NCBI GenBank assembly: GCA_018648805.1
Contig: JABGQM010000003.1
Coordinates: 88,498 to 152,497, forward strand
Direction of reading: 5' to 3'
DNA: 64,000 nucleotides
Origin: Verrucomicrobiota bacterium
GTDB taxonomy: Bacteria > Verrucomicrobiota > Kiritimatiellia > UBA8416 > JABMPJ01
The translations under genes and the position numbers were made by a program. Every line of letters starts with the position of its first letter. The first letter of the stretch is position 1. The notes under the pieces are model-generated. The model ran no database searches. It worked only from the letters and a program-made list of their open reading frames with translations, and was not told the origin of the DNA. Of this stretch, positions 9,165-16,448 are shown one piece after another.

Positions 9165-10232
9165 ATGGGGTCTGATTCGATAGTGCGTCCCAATCGCAAG
9201 CGCCGCTTGCGCAAGGGCGTGATGTGGGCAACGCTCCTGTTGCTGCTGGTCTTCGTGGTCCTCTCGATTGTGGGCGCCTTCCTGGGGGCACAGCGCGCCG
9301 CGGCCTTCTTTGGCTCCACACCGGTCGTCCTCTTCTGGTTCGCCCTGACAATCCTCTTTGGTCTTGGCTTTCTCTCTGTTCCCAACCTGTGGCGCAAGCC
9401 CGGACTCCTGCTCTCGCACGCCGGCTGCGTCCTGGTACTGCTTGGCGCGTTGTGGGGATCGCAGACCGCGCATGAGCTGAACACGCGCTATCTCGGGTCC
9501 GATCGCATCCACGAAGGCATGCTCCAAATCTTCGAAGGGGAGCAGTCCAGCACGGTGATTTCCCGTGACGGACAGACCATCCTGGGGAGTCTCCCCTTTG
9601 CGGTGGCGCTGCGCGACTTCCGGTTGGAGTATTACACGCGCGAGGGCTCTCTGGTCGTTGCTGCTCCGGACGGGCGCGCGACCGCCCTGGATGCCGTGGC
9701 AGGGGAGGGGATGGCCTGGGGGGGTGAACGGACGGCCCTCCGTATCCTGCGCGTCTTCCGCAATTTCAAGATCACGATTGGCGAGGGGGAACGCACCGTC
9801 ACCGATGATGCCGCGGCAGGGAGTAATCCGGCCTTGGAGATCGAGCTGACCGCGGCGGATGGCGCCGTGACGCGCCGCTTCGTTTTTCCGGCCGGGCTGA
9901 TGGAACATGACGTCTCCTATGGGGGGCTGAAGCTCACCTATGAGCCGGCGGCCGTGACCGGGATCAGCGACTACAAGAGCGACCTCGTGATCATGGACGG
10001 CGGGCGCGAGGTCAAGCGCAAGGTGATCGAGGTCAACAAGCCGCTGCACTACGGTGGTTACGATTTTTACCAGAGCAGCTACGACAGTGAGCGGGGCCAG
10101 TACACAGTGCTCTCCGTGGTGTCGGATAGCGGTCTGTGGTGCGTCTTCGGCGGCTACGCGCTGCTCTGCCTCGGCATTATGTGGCAGTGCTGGCTACGCC
10201 ATGTGATCCGTTACATGAGGAGCAAGGCATAG
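9165..10232 (+). CDS. resB: Cytochrome c biogenesis protein ResB/Ccs1
   Basis: A 355-residue membrane protein of the ResB/Ccs1 family, which with CcsA forms the System II machine that carries heme across the membrane and attaches it to apocytochrome c. Three N-terminal TM segments (near residues 20-42, 52-74, 84-104) are followed by a large extracytoplasmic domain ending LHYGGYDFYQSSYDS, a family hallmark, and a last TM (YALLCLGIMWQCWL). Family His residues are visible in LLLSHAGC and KPLHYGG. ATG 9165 has GGAG 7 bases upstream; longer in-frame starts run back into ptsP and are not supported. It is shorter than many ResB proteins. The stop is 2 bases before ccsA. Confidence 0.88.
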   Translation: MGSDSIVRPNRKRRLRKGVMWATLLLLLVFVVLSIVGAFLGAQRAAAFFGSTPVVLFWFALTILFGLGFLSVPNLWRKPGLLLSHAGCVLVLLGALWGSQTAHELNTRYLGSDRIHEGMLQIFEGEQSSTVISRDGQTILGSLPFAVALRDFRLEYYTREGSLVVAAPDGRATALDAVAGEGMAWGGERTALRILRVFRNFKITIGEGERTVTDDAAAGSNPALEIELTAADGAVTRRFVFPAGLMEHDVSYGGLKLTYEPAAVTGISDYKSDLVIMDGGREVKRKVIEVNKPLHYGGYDFYQSSYDSERGQYTVLSVVSDSGLWCVFGGYALLCLGIMWQCWLRHVIRYMRSKA

Positions 10233-10234
10233 GC

Positions 10235-11026
10235 ATGGCGATCAAGTACTCCATCCAGGGCGCGCTGATCTATCTCGCCATCGCCGTGCTGTTGCTGGCT
10301 TTTACGGCCCGCCTGATCCGCCGTCGCCGCTTGGGCGACGCGCTCTATGCGGCCAGCTTTGTGGTCGTCCTGGTGGCCTTCATCTACCGCTGGATCGATG
10401 TCCGGCATGTGCCGATGCAGAACCTGTTCGAGGTGTTTGTCTGCCTCGGCATGATCTGGCCGCTCTCCCGCTTCTGCCGGCGCGCCATGCGGATCGGTGG
10501 CGATACGGTCGATATGCTGCTGGGGGTGATCGTGCTCTTCCCGGCCGGTTTCGTGTTCAACGCCGAACCGCAACAGCTGCCGCCGGCGCTGCAGTGCTGG
10601 CTCTTCGCCCCGCATGTGGCGGTCTATATGGCCAGCTACATCGTCATGGCCAAGGCGGCCGTGCAGGCGATCTACTGCGTGGCGGGCCGGGATCGCCCCG
10701 CCGATCCGGAGCTTGTGAGCTACGAAGAGGGAACCTATCGCCTCGTACTGCTTGGATTTCCGCTCCTGACGCTGGGTCTGATTCTCGGCAGCTGGTGGGG
10801 CAAGCTGGCCTGGGGTGACTACTGGGGATGGGACCCGAAAGAGATGTGGTCGCTCGCCACGTGGCTGATCTTTGCCGGCTATCTGCATGCACGCGCCCTC
10901 TTTGGACGCGGCCGCGCCCGCCTGACCGGCGCGATTGCAGTCGCCGGGATGGTGGCCATCATCATTACGCTGCTCTGGGTCAACCTCTCACGCCTCTTCG
11001 CCGGCCTGCACAACTATGCGTCGTGA
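10235..11026 (+). CDS. ccsA: Cytochrome c biogenesis protein CcsA (heme handling)
   Basis: A 263-residue polytopic protein of the CcsA/CcmC/ResC heme-handling family. The tryptophan-rich WWD motif is clear (WGKLAWGDYWGWDPKEMWSL), and flanking histidines are present at APHVAVYMAS and AGYLHARAL, expected heme ligands. About seven to eight TM segments are visible. It starts 2 bases after the resB stop with GAGGAGCAAGG upstream, so the pair is one operon. With ResB it should deliver heme to c-type cytochromes on the outer face of the cytoplasmic membrane. Its position next to heme-synthesis genes fits that job. Confidence 0.92.
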   Translation: MAIKYSIQGALIYLAIAVLLLAFTARLIRRRRLGDALYAASFVVVLVAFIYRWIDVRHVPMQNLFEVFVCLGMIWPLSRFCRRAMRIGGDTVDMLLGVIVLFPAGFVFNAEPQQLPPALQCWLFAPHVAVYMASYIVMAKAAVQAIYCVAGRDRPADPELVSYEEGTYRLVLLGFPLLTLGLILGSWWGKLAWGDYWGWDPKEMWSLATWLIFAGYLHARALFGRGRARLTGAIAVAGMVAIIITLLWVNLSRLFAGLHNYAS

Positions 11027-11130
11027 GCGTTGCGCTGCGACGCCAGTTAATAGAGGCCCTTCTTAATGGTTGTGATAGATAACCTCTTTTGTCATGATTA
11101 ACTCCTAATCGCAACGGATAGGATGTATCA

Positions 11131-12315
11131 GTGATCGGAATTTCAAAGCTATACATGGGGCAGGTGGAGCCGTCGGATGCGCTGCGATATGGGCGTCATT
11201 CAGGCAGTTTACCCAGTCATTTGCTGCAGTTTTCGCGCGATAAGAAGCCGGTCGTGGTGTGGAATGTGACGCAACGCTGCAACCTGCGCTGCGTGCACTG
11301 TTACGCCCATGCGGTCGCGGACCAGCCAAGCAATGAGCTGAGCACGGCTGAAGGAAAGACGCTGCTCGATCAGTTGGCCGATTTCGGGGTGCCGGTGATC
11401 CTTTTCTCCGGCGGTGAGCCGCTGGCACGGCGCGATCTTCCCGAGCTGGCCGATCACGCCGTGCAGCGCGGTATGCGTGCGGTGATTTCGACCAACGGCA
11501 CGCTGATCAGCGATACCACAGCGGCGCGACTCAAGTCCGTCGGACTCTCCTATGTGGGCGTCAGCCTGGATGGCCTCCAGGCTACAAACGATAAGTTCCG
11601 CGGCGTGGATGGCGCGTTCGAGCAGGCCCTGCAGGGCATCCGCAACTGCCAGGCCAACGGGATCAAGGTCGGCCTGCGCTATACGATCACGAAGGCCAAT
11701 GCGCACGACTTGGATGGGATCTTCGACCTGATTGAGCGCGAGAATATTCCGCGTGTCTGCTTCTATCACCTGGTCTATAGCGGACGCGGCGAGGAGATCA
11801 TCACCGACGATCTCGACCACGACACGATGCGCAGCATTGTCGACAGGATCATCGACCGCACGGCCGACATGCACGCGCGCGGTCTGCCCAAGGAGGTGTT
11901 GACGGTCGATAACCATGCCGATGGACCCTATCTCCACCTGCGTATGCAGAAGGAGAACCATCCCCAGGCCGATAAGGTCATGCAGCTTCTGAAGATGAAT
12001 GGCGGCAACAGCTCGGGCCACGGGATCGGCTGCGTGAGCTGGGACGGCACGGTCTACCCCGACCAGTTCTGGCGGCATCATCCGGTCGGCAACGTGCGCG
12101 AAAAGCCGTTCAGCGAAATCTGGGGGGAGGCCCCGGATGCTCTCCTCCAAGCCATGCGCGAGAAGCCCAAGCATGTCACGGGCCGCTGCGCGCAGTGCCG
12201 CTTTCTCGATATCTGCGGCGGCAACCTGCGCGCCCGCGGCGAGGCCGCCACGGGCGACGTGTGGGGCGTCGACCCGGCCTGCTACCTCACCGATGAGGAG
12301 ATTGGTATTGCATAA
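11131..12315 (+). CDS. ahbC: 12,18-didecarboxysiroheme deacetylase (AhbC), radical SAM
   Basis: A 394-residue radical SAM enzyme. The opening (ISKLYMGQVEPSDALRYGRH, then PSHLLQFSRDKKPVVVWNVT) is the family signature as I know it for AhbC. The SAM cluster is TQRCNLRCVHCY (C-x3-C-x2-C); GGEPL and the C-terminal cysteine set (GCVSWDG, CAQCRFLDICGG, VDPACYL) fit the second cluster region. AhbC removes the acetate side chains of didecarboxysiroheme to give Fe-coproporphyrin III in siroheme-dependent heme synthesis. The start is GTG 11131. It overlaps ahbD by 23 bases. A NirJ-type role in heme d1 synthesis is the main alternative, but no cd1 nitrite reductase genes are seen. Confidence 0.88.
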   Translation: MIGISKLYMGQVEPSDALRYGRHSGSLPSHLLQFSRDKKPVVVWNVTQRCNLRCVHCYAHAVADQPSNELSTAEGKTLLDQLADFGVPVILFSGGEPLARRDLPELADHAVQRGMRAVISTNGTLISDTTAARLKSVGLSYVGVSLDGLQATNDKFRGVDGAFEQALQGIRNCQANGIKVGLRYTITKANAHDLDGIFDLIERENIPRVCFYHLVYSGRGEEIITDDLDHDTMRSIVDRIIDRTADMHARGLPKEVLTVDNHADGPYLHLRMQKENHPQADKVMQLLKMNGGNSSGHGIGCVSWDGTVYPDQFWRHHPVGNVREKPFSEIWGEAPDALLQAMREKPKHVTGRCAQCRFLDICGGNLRARGEAATGDVWGVDPACYLTDEEIGIA

Positions 12316-13417
12316 CGCGGGCCCCAAGGTGATTGCATGGGAGATGACGCGGCGCTGCGCGTTGCGCTGTCAGCATTGTCGTGGCTCGGCCCGCGATGAG
12401 ATGTATGAGGGCGAGCTCTCGACGGAGGAGTGTCGCAAGCTGATTGACGGCATTGCGGCCTATGTGAAACCGGTATTGATCCTGACCGGCGGTGAGCCGA
12501 TGACCCGCCCCGATATCTACGAGCTGGCGCGCTACGCCAGCGACAAGGGGATGCGCGTGGTGATGGCTCCGTGTGGTCATCTCATTACGCCCGAGACAGC
12601 CGGCAAGCTGAAAGCGGCCGGCGTGCAGTGCATCAGCATCAGCCTGGACGGCGCCACAGAAGCGTCGCACGACGCCTTCCGCGGCGTGCCGGGCGCCCAT
12701 GCCCGCACGATGGAGGGACTCCAATACGCCATCGATGCCGGCATTGCCTTTCAGATCAACACCACCGTGACCTCGCTCAATGTCGATGAGCTACCCGCCA
12801 TCCTCGCGCGCGCCATTGAATTGGGCGCCATCATGTTTGACATGTTCTTCCTGGTGCCGACCGGACGCGGGGAGGCGCTGCGTGGCCTCGAGATCTCACC
12901 GGAGCAGTATGAACGTACACTGTTGTGGGCCCACGAGATGGCCCAAACGGCGCCGATTCGCGTCAAGACCACCTGCGCCCCGCATTTCGCGCGTGTGATA
13001 CGGCAGGCCCCCACGGCCCCCGATGCGCCGCCGACACCAGCGGCCTGTCACGCCCCGCCCACAGGCGCCACAGGACATCCGCACGGCCATGGTGGGGGAC
13101 GCCCGGCTTCGACCGGCTGTATGGCCGGGCAGGGCTTTGTCTTTATCTCGCACCGCGGCGTGTTGCAGCCGTGCGGCTTTCTCGATACGGCCTCGGGCAG
13201 TCTGCGTGCGCTCGACTTCGATTTTCGACGCGCCTATGAGGAGTCGGCCGTATTCCGCGACCTGCGTGCGCATGAACGCTACGAAGGCAAGTGCGGGGTC
13301 TGTGAGTTTGTGCATGTCTGCGGCGGCTGTCGGGCGCGGGCCTACGAGTTGACGGGGAACTACCTGGCCGAGGAGCCGCAGTGCACCTATGTGCCGCGAC
13401 GTGAGGGATCGGCGTAG
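12293..13417 (+). CDS. ahbD: Fe-coproporphyrin III decarboxylase (AhbD), radical SAM
   Basis: A second radical SAM protein, 374 residues from ATG 12293; TTG 12308 with GAGGAG 7 bases upstream is an alternative start. The SAM cluster is TRRCALRCQHCRG, followed by LTGGEP and SISLDGATEASHD. The C-terminus has the auxiliary cysteine pattern CGVCEFVHVCGGCRARAYE. AhbD performs the last step of the Ahb route, oxidative decarboxylation of two propionates of Fe-coproporphyrin III to make protoheme. Residues ~240-275 form a Pro/Ala/His/Gly-rich loop (GATGHPHGHGGG) before GCMAGQGFVF. It overlaps ahbC, suggesting coupled translation. Confidence 0.86.
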   Translation: MRRLVLHNAGPKVIAWEMTRRCALRCQHCRGSARDEMYEGELSTEECRKLIDGIAAYVKPVLILTGGEPMTRPDIYELARYASDKGMRVVMAPCGHLITPETAGKLKAAGVQCISISLDGATEASHDAFRGVPGAHARTMEGLQYAIDAGIAFQINTTVTSLNVDELPAILARAIELGAIMFDMFFLVPTGRGEALRGLEISPEQYERTLLWAHEMAQTAPIRVKTTCAPHFARVIRQAPTAPDAPPTPAACHAPPTGATGHPHGHGGGRPASTGCMAGQGFVFISHRGVLQPCGFLDTASGSLRALDFDFRRAYEESAVFRDLRAHERYEGKCGVCEFVHVCGGCRARAYELTGNYLAEEPQCTYVPRREGSA

Positions 13418-13459
13418 TTAGGCCCTGTTCGAAGAGAGGGCATGTGATGGAGATGAATC

Positions 13460-13484
13460 GGTATCGCTCAAATGTTGACGCCTG
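13460..13484 (+). repeat. Solo terminal repeat of MITE-like family
   Basis: The 25-bp segment starting GGTATCGCTCAAATGTTGA matches the left end of the element at 24970-25217 with two or three differences. No matching right end is seen nearby, so this appears to be a solo or decayed end in the 373-base gap after ahbD. Confidence 0.6.
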
Positions 13485-13538
13485 AACGCACAGGCATGAA
13501 CCCGGAAAGGACAATTGGCAAGCACGAGCGTCTTCACG

Positions 13539-13687
13539 CTTAAGCCCACACTTGATCGCACACTTAGTCGCCACCCTTCGTTGGTTACGCTTAGTCGACC
13601 TGCTTAGTCGCTCATCAACCATGGCTTACGACGAAGCGGGTCGACTAGGTGTAACCAAGTAAGTGTGAGATTAAGTGTGGGACTAAG
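13539..13687. repeat. Long imperfect palindrome between ahbD and ahbAB
   Basis: The two halves are imperfect reverse complements for roughly 60 bases each: CCCACACTT...CACACTTA...TTGGTTAC...TAGTCGACC on the left mirrors GGTCGACTA...GTAACCAA...TAAGTGTG...AAGTGTGGG on the right. The left arm has an extra block (gtcgccacccttcg), so the pairing is interrupted. The gap 13418-13790 otherwise holds no gene. Possible roles are a structured leader of the downstream hem operon, a non-autonomous mobile element, or a recombination site. Confidence 0.75.
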
Positions 13688-13790
13688 GGTACGATGAAGT
13701 GTGGATGACAACCCGTCCCCTGGATACTACATTGCCGATTTACTACTGGGCGTCAACATATGGACGATACCGCAGTGAAGAGAACACGAT

Positions 13791-14858
13791 ATGACAACTG
13801 ATAATAATGATCTTCTGGTATCTCTACAGCGCGGCATTCCCGTCGCGCGGCGTCCCTTTGCTGAGCTGGGTGAAACGCTGGAGCTGAGTGAGGCGGAGGT
13901 CCTGGGCACCTTGCGCGCGCTCTTTGACGAGAAGCAGGCTCGCCGCTTCGGGGCGGTCTTCGACGTCAGGCGGTTGGGCTACCTCAGTGCGCTGTGTGCC
14001 GTGGATGTCCCGGAGGATGAGGTCGAGACGCGCGCGGCCGCACTGACCCCCTACACCGGAATCACGCACTGCTACGTGCGCGGCTGGCCACCCGAGCTTC
14101 CGCTCGATACGCCAGGGGCGGGGGGGGGCGCGCATGTGCCCAATCTCTGGTTCACTCTGGCACGCCTGGACGGCCTCTTCCAGCAGGAGTTGGACGAGCT
14201 CAAGGCCGCCATGGCGCCTCACCGCATCCTGGTGCTGCCGGCCATCCGCCGCTTCAAGATCGATGTGGTCTTCGACCCCTCCCGGCGCAATCGAGCCGAG
14301 ATTTTTCCGGGAATCGAGGCGCGAGCGATTACACCCGATGTGGCTGGTGAGGACATCTCGTTCCGTGATTTCTCGGACCGCGACAAGGCGATTGTGCGGG
14401 CCATGCAGGGCAACCTGCCCCTGAGTGCGTCCCCGTTTGATGATGTGGCCGCACAGCTCGGGTGCGATGTGGACGCGCTGATACATACGCTGCGCGAGTG
14501 GTCGGCCAGTGGCATCCTGCGCCGTATTGGCGTGATCCTGCGTCACCGCAACATGGGGTTCAAGGCCAACGCGATGTGTGTCTGGAAGGTGCCTGCCGAT
14601 CAAGCCCTCGAAGCCGGGCGCGCGCTGGCGTCGTTCCCGCAGGTGACGCACTGCTACCAGCGGCCGCGTGATCCTGACTTTGATTTTGACCTCTATGCCA
14701 TGATACATACAGCGGCATGGCCAACGACCATCGATCTCTTCGGCCAGCTTCAGCGTGCGGCCGGACTCAAGAACGGACGCGTCCTCTGCTCGCTACGCGA
14801 GTTTAAGAAGACCAGTCCCAAGTATTTCAGCGAAGATGCGGATGACCGGGGAAACTGA
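13791..14858 (+). CDS. ahbAB: Fused siroheme decarboxylase AhbA-AhbB
   Basis: A 355-residue protein with two successive Lrp/AsnC-like modules, each an HTH-like half followed by a ligand-binding half. Module 1 (residues ~1-170) has RRFGAVFDVRRLGY, THCYVRGWPP and LWFTLARLDG; module 2 (~195-350) has LRRIGVILRHRNMGFKANAM, THCYQRPRDP and FDLYAMIH. This matches AhbA and AhbB (also NirD/NirL), normally separate subunits that remove two carboxyls from siroheme to give 12,18-didecarboxysiroheme. Here both are one chain. Which half corresponds to A or B is not certain. It lies between the radical SAM pair and the tetrapyrrole genes. Confidence 0.87.
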   Translation: MTTDNNDLLVSLQRGIPVARRPFAELGETLELSEAEVLGTLRALFDEKQARRFGAVFDVRRLGYLSALCAVDVPEDEVETRAAALTPYTGITHCYVRGWPPELPLDTPGAGGGAHVPNLWFTLARLDGLFQQELDELKAAMAPHRILVLPAIRRFKIDVVFDPSRRNRAEIFPGIEARAITPDVAGEDISFRDFSDRDKAIVRAMQGNLPLSASPFDDVAAQLGCDVDALIHTLREWSASGILRRIGVILRHRNMGFKANAMCVWKVPADQALEAGRALASFPQVTHCYQRPRDPDFDFDLYAMIHTAAWPTTIDLFGQLQRAAGLKNGRVLCSLREFKKTSPKYFSEDADDRGN

Positions 14859-14942
14859 CCACGGATGACACGGATGGGACACGGATCCTACTTCGCCAAG
14901 GCTTCGTAGGAGAAGTTGGCGCCTGCGGCGCAGGGAGAGCAT
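14859..14942. repeat. Short direct repeats and a hairpin
   Basis: After the ahbAB stop there are three near-direct copies of ACGGATGACACGG-type sequence (14869-14887), then a hairpin CCTACTTCGCC-AA-GGCTTCGTAGG (about 14887-14910), then CGCCTGCGGCG. These could be a processing site or a mobile palindrome; the hairpin lacks the T-tract of a standard terminator. Confidence 0.5.
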
Positions 14943-16448
14943 GTGAGCGGTAATCATCAGACAGGACGACGGGCCGAGCCGGCGCTGCCGATCAACGTGC
15001 TGCCCAAGGGGCGGCGCTGCGTGGTCGTGGGCGGCGGCACAATTGCGGCCCGTAAGGTCGGCCACCTCGTGGTGGCGAAAGCCGATATTGTGGTGGTCAG
15101 CCCCGAGCTCTTGGAGCCCTTGCAGGAACTGGCGGCGGACGGTGCCATCACCTGGAAGGAGCAGGCCTTCGAGACGAAGGACGCCCAGGACGCTTTTCTC
15201 GTGTTTGCCGCCACGAACGACCGTGCCGTGAACAAGCAGGTCCTGGAGCTCTGTCGCGCACAGGATATTCTCTGCTGCTCGGTGGACGGCAACTGGCCCG
15301 ACGGCGATTTCGTGACCCCAGCCACGTTCCGCAAGGACAACCTGACTGTGTCGGTCGCCACGGGTGGACAATCCTGCCGTCGCTCACGGCTGGTCAAAGA
15401 CAGCCTGGCGCGACATGTCCAGATGGTCGAGACGGCCGGCCTGGTCGTGATCGGAACCAGTCATCACCAGCTCTCCCTGACTGAGCGCGAAACCTATCAC
15501 CTGGCTGGTGAGCGGGCCCAGGCGGTGGGGCGTATGCTGGCGCAGGTGTGGGGCATCCACGAGTTCATGATTCTGAATACCTGCAACCGCGTGGAGGTCT
15601 GGGCGGCCGTGTCGAGCGAGGCGCTCGACAGCGGACTGGTCAAACAGATCCTCGCCTTCGACCACCTCCCCGACGATCGCTACTATGTGAAGCACGGCTA
15701 CGAGGCTTTTACCCACACGGCCGTGACCGCCGCCGGGCTGCTCTCGCAGACGCCTGGCGAGAATCACATCGTGGCCCAGATCAAGGGGGCCCTCGAGGCG
15801 TCACTCGAAGTCAACTGGGCCGGCAGCCTCGTGCAGGACTGGGTCTCGGCCACGCTGCGGGTCTCCAAGGCCATCCGGGCCGAAGCGGGGCCACTGCTGC
15901 GTGACTTCGAGATCGAAGACCTCTGTCTGGACTATGTCGATGCCGCTCTGGAGGGACCCCTGCGCGAGCGGTCGGTCCTCCTGCTCGGCTCGGGCGTGGT
16001 GGGCAAGGCGGTGCTCGACCGCGTCCTGTCGCGCGGCGGCCGCTGCAACTGGTGCTACCATACCAACCAGCCCACGGTCCCGGAGGGGGCCGGCGACCGG
16101 GTCAACCTTTTCTCGTTTAACCGGCTGCGCGAAGAGCTGTCGGAGGTGGATGTTATCCTCTGCACGACGGCCCATTCCGGCTATGTTCTGCACAAGGCCC
16201 ACGCCCCGTTTCTCAACCAGGAGCACGAGGTCTTGATTGTGGACCTCTCGATTCCGCGTAACGTGGACCCGGAGCTGGCCGAGGCGATGGACAATACCCG
16301 GATCGTGGATCTGGACGATTTGAAGCACTGGTACCGACGTGAAGCGGCCGACCTGGCCGCGATCGACCGGTTGGCCGAGGAAACGGTCACGCAGCACAGG
16401 GATCTCTATGACAGAATCGTCGCTACGTTTACAGGTGGGCACGCGTAA
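14943..16448 (+). CDS. hemA: Fused precorrin-2 dehydrogenase (SirC) and glutamyl-tRNA reductase (HemA)
   Basis: Residues ~1-160 are a Met8/SirC-like NAD-binding domain (PKGRRCVVVGGGTIAARKVG, later LTVSVATGGQSCRRSR) that oxidises precorrin-2 to sirohydrochlorin. From ~162 a glutamyl-tRNA reductase begins: VVIGTSHHQLSLTERE, NTCNRVEVW with catalytic C214, GENHIVAQIKGA, and a second Rossmann motif LLLGSGVVGKAV. HemA commits glutamyl-tRNA to 5-aminolevulinate synthesis. After VDLDDLK only about 45 residues remain, so the usual HemA C-terminal dimerisation domain is much shortened; the SirC helical tail is also short. The chosen start is GTG 14943 behind AGGGAGAG; TTG 14916 is the alternative. It overlaps the next gene by 41 bases. 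Confidence 0.88.
   Translation: MSGNHQTGRRAEPALPINVLPKGRRCVVVGGGTIAARKVGHLVVAKADIVVVSPELLEPLQELAADGAITWKEQAFETKDAQDAFLVFAATNDRAVNKQVLELCRAQDILCCSVDGNWPDGDFVTPATFRKDNLTVSVATGGQSCRRSRLVKDSLARHVQMVETAGLVVIGTSHHQLSLTERETYHLAGERAQAVGRMLAQVWGIHEFMILNTCNRVEVWAAVSSEALDSGLVKQILAFDHLPDDRYYVKHGYEAFTHTAVTAAGLLSQTPGENHIVAQIKGALEASLEVNWAGSLVQDWVSATLRVSKAIRAEAGPLLRDFEIEDLCLDYVDAALEGPLRERSVLLLGSGVVGKAVLDRVLSRGGRCNWCYHTNQPTVPEGAGDRVNLFSFNRLREELSEVDVILCTTAHSGYVLHKAHAPFLNQEHEVLIVDLSIPRNVDPELAEAMDNTRIVDLDDLKHWYRREAADLAAIDRLAEETVTQHRDLYDRIVATFTGGHA

Noticed and set aside
12137..12292. Extended N-terminus for AhbD inside ahbC
   Set aside because: The added residues overlap the conserved AhbC C-terminus and show no AhbD similarity.
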